Made by a program: the position numbers and the translations under genes. A model generated the notes under the pieces. It searched no databases and was not told where the DNA came from. It saw nothing but the letters and a program-made list of their open reading frames with translations. Shown here in pieces: positions 9,504-16,408 of a stretch of 64,000 bases of DNA. The stretch lies in the NCBI RefSeq assembly GCF_002087085.1, contig NZ_MWQY01000015.1, forward strand, positions 44,798-108,797, read 5' to 3'. The first letter of the stretch is position 1; each line of letters starts with the position of its first letter. The DNA is from Marispirochaeta aestuarii. Lineage in GTDB: Bacteria > Spirochaetota > Spirochaetia > JC444 > Marispirochaetaceae.

Positions 9504-9589
9504 TTGTGTCCTGCTGATGCTGAGTTAAGGATACAATAGGACTACACTTAGGGTGCATTGTTCTGCCTTTAAACAAGATTAGGATACAA
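9504..9589. promoter_or_regulatory. Repeated AGGATACAA sites, candidate AraC operators
   Basis: AGGATACAA occurs at 9528-9536 and 9581-9589, exactly 53 bp apart (about five helical turns). A near-perfect inverted copy (TTGTGTCCT, one mismatch) is at 9504-9512. They sit between the divergent AraC gene and the isomerase gene. Repeated half-sites on one face of the helix fit AraC-family binding; the assignment is inferred. Confidence 0.5.
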
Positions 9590-9628
9590 GAATGCTGCTG
9601 TCAAGAAAATTATTACGTCTGGATGTAA

Positions 9629-9657
9629 TTGCGACTTTGTTCATCCCATTTTATACT
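9629..9657 (+). promoter_or_regulatory. Sigma-70-type promoter of the isomerase gene
   Basis: TTGCGA (9629-9634), a 17-bp spacer and TATACT (9652-9657) lie just upstream of a GAGGAG ribosome site and the ATG at 9684. The AGGATACAA repeats are directly upstream. Confidence 0.6.
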
Positions 9658-9683
9658 GTAGTTATTAGAAGAGGAGTAACACC

Positions 9684-10502
9684 ATGCGAATAGGCTGCTG
9701 TACAAACATGCTCGCCAGAGAGGGCGATTCCGTCGGACAATGGGCGATCGAAGATATCGCGGACTTCGGCTACGAGTACCTGGACCTGCCGGTTGCCCAG
9801 ATGATGGAGCTGGACGATGGGGAATTCGGGAAGCTCAAACAGCGGATACAGGCTTCCGGTCTTGAATGTGAGGCCTGCAATAACCTGTTTCCGGCCTCCA
9901 TTAAGATAACCGGGCCGTCGGTCGATCTTTCTGCGGTTCGAAACTACCTGGATACGGCAATCCGGCGTGTCGAGGAGCTGGGAGCCAAGCTTATCTGCTT
10001 CGGAAGCTCCGGTGCAAGGAATATTCCCGCAGGCTTCCCGGTGTCTGCCGCCTGGGAACAGATGGTCTCGATCTGCCGAATCATCGATGAGTATGTTTCT
10101 CCCGGGAACATTACAATCGTTATAGAGCCGTTGAACCGGGGTGAGAGCAACATAGTGAACAGTGCAGCCGAGGGGTATGAACTCAGCCGGGCCGCGGACA
10201 GGAAGTCGATCCAGCTGCTGGTGGACTACTATCATCTGGCCCTGGAGAACGAGTCGGTGGATATCATCCTGAAGGCCGGTAAATCGGTCCGCCATTGTCA
10301 CATCTCAAATCCTGATGGAAGAAGCTTTCCTTCCGGGAAGGACGGTGCGGTTTACGATGATTTCCTTCGTGCCCTGGGGAAAATCGGCTATACCGGACGA
10401 CTCAGCGCGGAAGCCTTTACAAGTGATTTTACCCGGGATGGAAGGGAAGCTCTCCGCTTTCTGAAGGAGCGGACATCCCTTATAGAGGCCGGTGGGGCCT
10501 GA
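9684..10502 (+). CDS. Sugar phosphate isomerase/epimerase (AP endonuclease 2-like TIM barrel)
   Basis: The 272-residue protein belongs to the xylose-isomerase-like TIM-barrel superfamily that includes D-tagatose 3-epimerase and hydroxypyruvate isomerase. Candidate metal ligands in the usual order are the Glu of IVIEPLNRGE, the Asp of LLVDYYHL, the His of RHCHISNP and the Glu of LSAEAF. Such enzymes use a divalent metal to isomerise or epimerise keto sugars in the cytoplasm. Its promoter region is shared with the AraC regulator, so it may act on the substrate imported by the neighbouring TRAP system. The exact sugar cannot be told from sequence. Confidence 0.85.
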   Translation: MRIGCCTNMLAREGDSVGQWAIEDIADFGYEYLDLPVAQMMELDDGEFGKLKQRIQASGLECEACNNLFPASIKITGPSVDLSAVRNYLDTAIRRVEELGAKLICFGSSGARNIPAGFPVSAAWEQMVSICRIIDEYVSPGNITIVIEPLNRGESNIVNSAAEGYELSRAADRKSIQLLVDYYHLALENESVDIILKAGKSVRHCHISNPDGRSFPSGKDGAVYDDFLRALGKIGYTGRLSAEAFTSDFTRDGREALRFLKERTSLIEAGGA

Positions 10503-10507
10503 CGCTG

Positions 10508-11251
10508 TTACTCCCTGCGTTCTGTCAGGGGAAATGTGCTTTCCACCAGAGGAAGATAACGCTTAAAACCTTCGGCGTACTCTATTTTGCGTTTGGCCCA
10601 GTTGGAAGCCTGGAAGCCCCGATGGGCTGCAAAGTGTCTGTAATAGAAGACCAGCTGGGGCTGACAGGCAAAACGTTTAATCGCTTCCGCCTTGGTTTCG
10701 TAGGTCTCATCTATGTCGATATAGGTATCGGGACTGAAGTTGTTGAACTCCGACATAGGGACCGTACTCTCGAAAAAATATAAATTCGGAAAGTAGTGGG
10801 CCGGAGTGTCGGGAAAAGAACCGATCTGCGCGGCATTTGTTGCGGCCCGCACTACCGCCCGGGATGTTACCTGATGGTCAACATTTGTAGGATCCTCAAG
10901 CCAGTGGGTAAGGACGATTTCCGGACGGATGTCGAGGATACGCCTGGTCAGCATCCTGGTACGCTCCTCGTCAAAAATCAGAGGATAATCCCTGTATCCC
11001 CAGAACTCTATTTCCGCTCCCAGGAAGTCCGCGGCCGCCTGGGACTCCCTGTGCCTGATTCCCTCGCACTCCTCCACGCTGCCGCCGGGGCTGTTGTTCC
11101 AGTAACCCCCGGATTCGCCCCTGGCCCCGTAAGTCAGGGCTATAATGTGAACATTCCAGCCCTCTTTTACGTATTTTGCGATTGTTCCGCCGGCCCGGGT
11201 GCAGTAGTCTGCGGCATGGGCACTTATTACCAGCATGTCCGTTTTTCCCAT
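10508..11251 (-). CDS. PIG-L family deacetylase
   Basis: The 247-residue protein has the LmbE/PIG-L zinc-site layout: HAADYCTRAGG near residue 11 (normally HPDD, here His-Ala-Ala-Asp) and THWLEDPTNVDH near residue 115 with the second set of ligands. Family members remove N-acetyl groups from amino sugars and related glycosides. The gene converges on the isomerase gene with a gap of only 5 bp. It has its own strong promoter and ribosome site (AAAGGAGG). The Asp-to-Ala change at the third position of HPDD is worth noting, but the metal-binding His and Asp are kept. Confidence 0.85.
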   Translation of the reverse strand: MGKTDMLVISAHAADYCTRAGGTIAKYVKEGWNVHIIALTYGARGESGGYWNNSPGGSVEECEGIRHRESQAAADFLGAEIEFWGYRDYPLIFDEERTRMLTRRILDIRPEIVLTHWLEDPTNVDHQVTSRAVVRAATNAAQIGSFPDTPAHYFPNLYFFESTVPMSEFNNFSPDTYIDIDETYETKAEAIKRFACQPQLVFYYRHFAAHRGFQASNWAKRKIEYAEGFKRYLPLVESTFPLTERRE

Positions 11252-11281
11252 GGTCTGCCTCCTTTCTGGTGTTGCATGGGC

Positions 11282-11310
11282 ATTATACTGTATTCCCTTC
11301 CGTGACGCAA
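11282..11310 (-). promoter_or_regulatory. Sigma-70-type promoter of the PIG-L gene
   Basis: Read on the minus strand: TTGCGT (11310-11305), a 17-bp spacer and a perfect TATAAT (11287-11282), about 30 bp upstream of the ATG at 11251. Confidence 0.7.
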
Positions 11311-11320
11311 TGAAGAACCG

Positions 11321-11360
11321 GCCCGGCAGGAACGATCCTGATGATCGGTACGTGCCGGGC
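11321..11360 (-). terminator. Hairpin downstream of leuA
   Basis: A long imperfect stem with outer arms GCCCGGCA/TGCCGGGC and inner pairing GATC/GATC lies 20 bp beyond the leuA stop. The following minus-strand sequence is only moderately T-rich, so it may need help to terminate. Confidence 0.5.
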
Positions 11361-11379
11361 AGCCTTTATGGATTTCTTT

Positions 11380-13056
11380 TCAGCCGACCCTGTTTATCGC
11401 GCTCAGAATTGCCTTGTAGGAGGCAAAGGTTATATCCGTATCGATTCCGGCGCCGAATACCCTTCGGTTGTCCCCGGTAATGACGGAAATATATGCCACC
11501 GCCTGGGCGTCGGCCCCTTCCTTGATGGCATGTTCATCGAAGGACTCAAACTGAAAGTCAAAATCCACATACTGTTTGAGGCCGTGAACGAATGCATCGA
11601 TGGGACCGTTTCCCCGGCCTTCGATATCCAGTGCCTTTCCGTTTTTCAGGATTTTCCCCGTCACATTCGCCATATGCTTCCCGGAGGCTTTGTCTGTTTC
11701 CATCCGAACATTTACGTCTTCGAGAGCGAAGGGCACGGTTGTATTCAGGTAGTTTTCTTCGAAGACTGCCCAGATCTCTTCCGGAACCAGCTCTTCTTCC
11801 CGTTTATCCGTCTCCTTCTGAATTAACAGACCGAATTCGGGATGCATTGCCTTGGGCAGGCTGAAGCCGAACTCGGTATCCATGATGTAGGCGACACCGC
11901 CTTTTCCCGACTGGGAGTTTATACGGACGATGGATTTGTAGGAACGTCCGACATCCCGGGGATCGATGGGCAGATAGGGAACATCCCAGATTTGTGATTC
12001 ACCATCCGTGCGGGCATGCATGCCTTTATTGATGGCATCCTGATGTGAACCGGAAAAGGCAGTGTATACAAGCTCGCCCACATAGGGATGCCGCGGATGA
12101 ACATCCATTCCGGTGCAGTAACGATAGACATCCCGAACATAGTTGATGTCGGTAAAATCGAGTCCCGGGTCAATTCCCTGGGAGAACATGTTCAATGCGA
12201 TGGTCACCAGGTCGGCATTCCCCGTCCTCTCGCCGTTGCCGAAGAGCGTCCCCTCGACACGGTCCGCTCCCGCCAGGAGTGCAAGCTCCGTTGCGGCGAT
12301 GCCGGTACCCCGGTCGTTGTGAGTGTGGAGGCTTACCTGCACGCTGTCTCTTTTATCCAGATGCCGGCACATCCATTCTATCTGATCGGCGTGAATATTC
12401 GGCGTGTGGGCCTCCACCGTTGCAGGCAGGTTTATTACCATCTGATGGTCCGGGGTCGGCTGCAGGACATCTATTACGGCGTTGCAGATCTCAGCGGCAA
12501 AATCCATCTCGGTTCCGGTAAAGCTCTCCGGACTGTACTCATAACGGATTCCGGGATTTTCTTCGGCGTCTCCCAGCTCCTTCACCAGTCGTGCTCCGCT
12601 TACCGCGATATCGATGATCTCTTTCCGGCTTTTTTTGAAAACCAGACGCCGCTGAGAAGTGGAGGTGGAGTTGTAAATATGTACAACGGCGTTTTTAACC
12701 CCTTTAAGGGAATCAAAGGTACGTCTGATCAGATGTTCCCTGGCCTGGACAAGGACCTGTACGGTAACATCCTCGGGAATGAGCTTGTCCTCGATCAGCT
12801 TCCGCATGAAATTGTATTCGATTTCAGCCGACGAGGGAAAGCCTACTTCAATCTCCTTGAAACCGATATCCGTCAGAAGTTTGAACATCATCAGTTTCTT
12901 TTCCATGTTCATGGGTACACTCAGTGCCTGGTTCCCGTCCCGCAGGTCGACGCTGCACCAGATAGGAGCTTTTTCAATAATTCTGTCCGGCCATGTTCTG
13001 TCCGGCAGGGGGATAGGCTCGTAACGCCGGTACTTGGTGTAATTCATGGTTTTCAT
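11380..13056 (-). CDS. leuA: 2-isopropylmalate synthase
   Basis: LeuA condenses 2-ketoisovalerate with acetyl-CoA in the first committed step of leucine synthesis. The catalytic TIM barrel carries the SVDLRDGNQAL motif (about residues 35-45), where Arg and Asp bind substrate and metal, and the HTHNDRGTG metal-ligand motif (about 240-248). A C-terminal LeuA allosteric domain follows from about 430 with the LDIEGRGNGPIDAF signature. At 558 residues it is the long actinobacterial-like type rather than the ~515-residue enterobacterial type. The ATG follows GGAGG, which itself directly abuts the T-tract of the upstream attenuator. Regulation by leucine-dependent attenuation is strongly suggested by the leader. 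No other leu genes lie downstream in this window. Confidence 0.95.
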   Translation of the reverse strand: MKTMNYTKYRRYEPIPLPDRTWPDRIIEKAPIWCSVDLRDGNQALSVPMNMEKKLMMFKLLTDIGFKEIEVGFPSSAEIEYNFMRKLIEDKLIPEDVTVQVLVQAREHLIRRTFDSLKGVKNAVVHIYNSTSTSQRRLVFKKSRKEIIDIAVSGARLVKELGDAEENPGIRYEYSPESFTGTEMDFAAEICNAVIDVLQPTPDHQMVINLPATVEAHTPNIHADQIEWMCRHLDKRDSVQVSLHTHNDRGTGIAATELALLAGADRVEGTLFGNGERTGNADLVTIALNMFSQGIDPGLDFTDINYVRDVYRYCTGMDVHPRHPYVGELVYTAFSGSHQDAINKGMHARTDGESQIWDVPYLPIDPRDVGRSYKSIVRINSQSGKGGVAYIMDTEFGFSLPKAMHPEFGLLIQKETDKREEELVPEEIWAVFEENYLNTTVPFALEDVNVRMETDKASGKHMANVTGKILKNGKALDIEGRGNGPIDAFVHGLKQYVDFDFQFESFDEHAIKEGADAQAVAYISVITGDNRRVFGAGIDTDITFASYKAILSAINRVG

Positions 13057-13067
13057 TCTCTACCTCC

Positions 13068-13105
13068 AAAAAAAAATGCCATGGACCGTTTTTCGGCCCA
13101 TGGCA
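13068..13105 (-). terminator. leuA attenuator (intrinsic terminator)
   Basis: On the minus strand, the 12-bp stem TGCCATGGGCCG/CGGTCCATGGCA (one G-U pair) with an AAAAA loop is followed by nine T's. It lies between the leader peptide stop and the leuA ribosome site. A competing pairing is visible: CATGCAG in the leader coding region (13159-13153) is fully complementary to CTGCATG (13110-13104), which runs into the 5' arm of the terminator. Confidence 0.85.
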
Positions 13106-13120
13106 TGCAGGTTACCTCTT

Positions 13121-13148
13121 CAAGGTTCTGAAGCTAACTTCCACCTTG
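13121..13148 (-). promoter_or_regulatory. Leader hairpin around the leuL stop codon
   Basis: CAAGGT pairs with ACCTTG and, inside it, GAAG with CTTC around the leuL TAG codon. It is a candidate pause or alternative hairpin in the attenuation switch. Confidence 0.5.
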
Positions 13149-13232
13149 CAGGCTGCATGATCCGGGCCCTGTTCCCAGTAGGAGGAGAGCGAGTAGGGAT
13201 AGCAGCAGGCTGCGCAGAAGGTTAATCTTCAT
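13134..13232 (-). CDS. leuL: leu operon leader peptide
   Basis: This 32-codon ORF starts with ATG at 13232 and ends with TAG at 13134. Twelve of its 32 residues are Leu, in runs LL, LLL, LL and LLLL, and they include several CTA codons, which are expected to be scarce in a genome of this composition. The coding part begins MKINLLRSLLLSLLALLLLG. It is followed by a switchable hairpin set and an intrinsic terminator just before leuA. Translation through the Leu codons would therefore sense charged tRNA-Leu, as in classical leu attenuation. No clear Shine-Dalgarno site is visible. It also resembles a signal peptide, but its location and terminator argue for a leader. Too short for most gene finders. 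Confidence 0.85.
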   Translation of the reverse strand: MKINLLRSLLLSLLALLLLGTGPGSCSLQGGS

Positions 13233-13248
13233 AGTAAAAACCAAAGTA

Positions 13249-13261
13249 GTGCATAATGCAC
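13249..13261. promoter_or_regulatory. 13-bp palindrome upstream of leuL
   Basis: GTGCATAATGCAC is a perfect palindrome (6+1+6) about 17 bp before the leuL start. It could be an operator or a small 5' hairpin. The remaining AT-rich stretch to 13427 contains no other feature that I can support, and I see no convincing leuL promoter in it. Confidence 0.35.
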
Positions 13262-13427
13262 AGTTATTCAAGTAGAAATACTGTAATTCGCGAAAAAAAT
13301 GAATAAACATTACTGATTATTTTGATCGCAAAGACGAAAAATCTGCAAAAAATACAAAAACTGCAGGCGATTGTAATATTGTGCAGAAACTTCGTAATTC
13401 TCTACAGCCGCCTCCCCTGGTTTTTGT

Positions 13428-13457
13428 TTGACAGCTCAGAATGGCCGACCCTATGAT
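13428..13457 (+). promoter_or_regulatory. Sigma-70-type promoter of the second TRAP operon
   Basis: A perfect TTGACA (13428-13433), an 18-bp spacer and TATGAT (13452-13457) lie 35 bp before the ATG of the binding-protein gene. Confidence 0.75.
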
Positions 13458-13492
13458 TTTTTCAAGCGTTTAACTTTAATAAGGAGAGAAAA

Positions 13493-14500
13493 ATGAAACG
13501 TGTCCAGTTATTTCTTGTTCTTGTTGTTGCACTGATGCTTCTTCCCGCATCTGTCTTTGCAGGCGGGCAGGATGAAGCCGCTTCCTCAGGGAAGATCACT
13601 GTGACCTTTGCCGGGACCGAGGCAGCCACCACAACCCAGAGTAAGATGATGCAGGCTGTGGCTGATGTTCTTAATGCCGATGGGCGCTTCGATGCTGAGG
13701 TCCTCGTTGCCGGCGCATTGTCCGGAGATACGGATGCTCTGGTAACCCAGGCTAAACTCGGGGTACCCCTTGTCGTTCCCTCGGATCCCGGTCGTCTTGC
13801 AAGCCAGTTCAATATCCCCGATATGAACATCCTTATGGCTCCCTACATTCTTACCGATCCGGCGGTTCTTGAAAAGCTGCCTGATACCGAGCTGTTCAAA
13901 ACCTGGTCGTCTCAGCTCGAGAAGCAGGGCATTGTACTTATCGCCGACATGTACAACGGGTTTCGTAACTTCTATACCGTAGAGAAAGTAGAACATGTGG
14001 AAGATCTTTCCGGAATGCGGATTCGAGGATTCGGTAATGATATCGGAAACGCCCTGGCAAAACACTTTGGCTTTGCGAATATCGCCATTCCCTTCGGAGA
14101 GGTTTTCCCCGCCATTCAGCAGGGCGCTCTTGACGGGACGGAAGTACAGGTATCAGCCGCGGCCGGAAATGCCTTCTGGGATGTTACACCGTATATTGCC
14201 ATTACAAAGCACTATATGCTTCAGACCGCCTTTGTCTGTTCCACCAGACTGCTTAATGGTATGCCCGATGATGCCAGGGAATTTTTCCTGAAAACCATCC
14301 GCGAAAAGGCCCTGGAATACGGAAAAACCGGCGAGGAAGCGGAAGACGGGCTGTACCAGAAGATGGCAGATAACGGTGTTACCATCACAGAAGTTGATCT
14401 AAAGGAGTTTCAGGACGCTATTGCTCCCCTCTATAAAAACAACGACCTGAAATTCTCTCCGGGTCTGAAGGAAAAACTCTTCGACCAGCTTGGTATGTAA
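13493..14500 (+). CDS. dctP: TRAP transporter periplasmic binding protein (second system)
   Basis: A ~23-residue signal peptide is followed by the mature start GGQDEAASSG, again without a lipobox Cys. The body has the DctP signature region DLSGMRIRGFGNDIGNALAKH and the downstream PFGEVFPAIQQGALDGTEV, the part that contacts the carboxylate of the ligand. The protein captures an organic acid-like solute in the periplasm. It is the first gene of a P-Q-M operon and has a good ribosome site (AAGGAGAG). A strong hairpin between it and dctQ probably sets its higher expression. It is clearly diverged from the DctP at 7388. Confidence 0.94.
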   Translation: MKRVQLFLVLVVALMLLPASVFAGGQDEAASSGKITVTFAGTEAATTTQSKMMQAVADVLNADGRFDAEVLVAGALSGDTDALVTQAKLGVPLVVPSDPGRLASQFNIPDMNILMAPYILTDPAVLEKLPDTELFKTWSSQLEKQGIVLIADMYNGFRNFYTVEKVEHVEDLSGMRIRGFGNDIGNALAKHFGFANIAIPFGEVFPAIQQGALDGTEVQVSAAAGNAFWDVTPYIAITKHYMLQTAFVCSTRLLNGMPDDAREFFLKTIREKALEYGKTGEEAEDGLYQKMADNGVTITEVDLKEFQDAIAPLYKNNDLKFSPGLKEKLFDQLGM

Positions 14501-14517
14501 ATCACAGGAGATTTCTC

Positions 14518-14549
14518 AGGGGGAGGATCCCGTGACCCTCCCCCTTTTT
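14518..14549 (+). terminator. Intra-operon terminator after dctP
   Basis: A perfect 9-bp stem AGGGGGAGG/CCTCCCCCT followed by TTTTT lies between dctP and dctQ. Partial termination here would give more binding protein than permease. Confidence 0.8.
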
Positions 14550-14585
14550 GTAATACTTCCTTGCGCATCTTAATCGGGAGAATCT

Positions 14586-15086
14586 ATGAATAAACTATTT
14601 AGCTGGCTCGATAAGGCTGAGAAAGTGGTCTGTGGAACCGGATTCGTATTCCTCATTGCCTTCGTATTCCTGTCCGCCTTCCTCAGGTTTTTCAGGGTCT
14701 CGATGTCCTGGAATATCGATCTGGCAATGCTTCTGCTGGCCTGGACCGCTTTTCTCGGGGCTGATGTTGCCTGGAGAAGCGGTCAGATTATCGGTGTGGA
14801 CATTCTTACCCGGACTTTTCCGGAAAAACTGCAGCGGCTTATTGAACTTGTCGTTTATCTTATTATTCTGACAGCCCTTGGATTCATGTTTGTATACAGC
14901 CTCAGACTAGCCTGGACGGAACGTATCGCCAGGTATCAGTCCATGCCGATTCCCTATTCCCTGGTAATACTCAGTCTGGCGGTGGCCTCCCTGTCCATGA
15001 TCTTTTCTACACTGCAGAAAATACGGAGGGTCTCTCTTCAGCTGTTCGGAAAAGATTCTTCTCCGGACCGGAGGAGTCCCGAATGA
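14586..15086 (+). CDS. dctQ: TRAP transporter small permease (second system)
   Basis: The 166-residue protein has four predicted membrane helices and the DctQ features DLAMLLLAWTAFLGADVAWRSGQIIGVDIL. It forms the membrane complex with the DctM encoded next, with which it overlaps by 4 bp. The gene starts 85 bp after dctP, beyond the intercistronic hairpin. Confidence 0.93.
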   Translation: MNKLFSWLDKAEKVVCGTGFVFLIAFVFLSAFLRFFRVSMSWNIDLAMLLLAWTAFLGADVAWRSGQIIGVDILTRTFPEKLQRLIELVVYLIILTALGFMFVYSLRLAWTERIARYQSMPIPYSLVILSLAVASLSMIFSTLQKIRRVSLQLFGKDSSPDRRSPE

Positions 15087-16369
15087 ACCTGGTGTTAATC
15101 TGCTTCGTTATTTTTCTTCTCATGGGGATGCCCATTGCCTTTGTGATCGGTATCGCGGCGTTTACCTTTTTTATTACCCGGCCGATGCTGCCCTTCGAGG
15201 GTGCGGTCCAGATGGTTATTCTGCAGAGTCAGTCCTTCGCGTTTCTGGCGGTTCCTTTTTTCATTTTCGCTGGCAACCTGATGAATGTTTCCGGAATCAC
15301 CAGCCGCTTGCTCGGACTGGCGCGCCTTTTGACCCGTCGCATGTACGGAGGTACCGCCCAGATCAGTGTTGTTATGAGTACCCTTATGGGAGGAGTCTCC
15401 GGTTCCGCTACTGCAGATGCCGCAATGGAAACCCGGATACTCGGTCCCGAAATGATGCGGATCGGCTATAAGAAAGGCTACATCTGTTCCGTGAACTGTG
15501 TTTCCGCCCTTATAACAGCGACGATTCCTCCAAGTCTGGGTCTGATCATTTTCGGGTTTGTGGGTGAAGTCTCCATCGGACGTCTTTTTGCAGGGGGGAT
15601 CATTCCCGGTTTTCTGATGATGTTGTTTCTTATGATAACCACCTCCCTGACCAGCCGGTTCAAAAAGTATGATCCGCCCCAGGCTGATGCACCCCGGCTG
15701 ACCTTCCGGGAGATAGGAGAAAACCTGAAGGAGTCTGTCTGGGCCCTCATGTTCCCGGTAATCCTTATAGTGGGAATACGCTTCGGTCTGTTCACCCCCT
15801 CGGAATCCGGTGCCTTTGCTGTTGTATATGCGGTCATTATCGGAAAATTCGTCTACAGGGAGCTGACCTGGGAGAATTTCAAGGACGCCCTGGTGACCAG
15901 CTTCAAGGATAACGGCGCCATCATGCTGATCATCGCAATGTCGGGACCCTTCAGTTATGCCATTACATGGGTGAAGCTTCCGGTAATCCTGAGCAACTTC
16001 ATCTTCGGTATCAGCAGCAATCCCCAGGTACTCGTTCTGATAATGCTGGGCTTTCTCTTCGTTACCGGTATGATTGTGGACAGCAATGTCAACTTCATAC
16101 TGCTTACCCCGATTTTTCTGCCCATGGTGCAGAGCCTCGGTTTTGATCCCATTCATTTTGGTGTATTGATGGCCACCGTGGTGACCCTGGGCGTAATGAC
16201 ACCGCCGATAGGGGCAGCCCTGTACACGGTCTGCGGCATCATTGACTGCCCGCCCGAAGAGTATACCAGGGAATCCATTCCCTTCATGGCGGCTGTTCTG
16301 CTTGAGCTGGCGGTGCTGGTGTTTATCCCGGAAGCCGTTACCTTTATTCCAAATCTGATTTTCGGATAG
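15083..16369 (+). CDS. dctM: TRAP transporter large permease (second system)
   Basis: The 428-residue protein has about twelve membrane helices and the typical DctM stretches FLAVPFFIFAGNLMNVSG and GGVSGSATADAAMETRILG. It is the ion-coupled channel of the tripartite importer. Length and motif order are normal. Its start codon lies inside the end of dctQ, so translation is coupled. It ends near a hairpin shared with the convergent regulator gene. Confidence 0.95.
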   Translation: MNLVLICFVIFLLMGMPIAFVIGIAAFTFFITRPMLPFEGAVQMVILQSQSFAFLAVPFFIFAGNLMNVSGITSRLLGLARLLTRRMYGGTAQISVVMSTLMGGVSGSATADAAMETRILGPEMMRIGYKKGYICSVNCVSALITATIPPSLGLIIFGFVGEVSIGRLFAGGIIPGFLMMLFLMITTSLTSRFKKYDPPQADAPRLTFREIGENLKESVWALMFPVILIVGIRFGLFTPSESGAFAVVYAVIIGKFVYRELTWENFKDALVTSFKDNGAIMLIIAMSGPFSYAITWVKLPVILSNFIFGISSNPQVLVLIMLGFLFVTGMIVDSNVNFILLTPIFLPMVQSLGFDPIHFGVLMATVVTLGVMTPPIGAALYTVCGIIDCPPEEYTRESIPFMAAVLLELAVLVFIPEAVTFIPNLIFG

Positions 16370-16379
16370 TCCGCACTTC

Positions 16380-16406
16380 GTCAGTCACGGGTTTCCCGTG
16401 GCTGAC
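16380..16406. terminator. Hairpin between dctM and the convergent AraC gene
   Basis: Twelve-bp stem GTCAGTCACGGG/CCCGTGGCTGAC with a TTT loop, lying 11 bp after dctM and 3 bp before the opposing stop. There is no clean T-run on either side, so its strength is uncertain. Confidence 0.5.
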
Positions 16407-16408
16407 GG

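Noticed and set aside
12088..13131. 347-residue open frame opposite leuA
   Set aside because: It is an antisense shadow of leuA; its composition mirrors the complementary gene and it runs over the attenuator.
13134..13232. leuL as a small lipoprotein
   Set aside because: The Leu run and a Cys look like a lipoprotein signal, but the residues before the Cys (PGS) are a poor lipobox and the ORF ends immediately, with an attenuator behind it.
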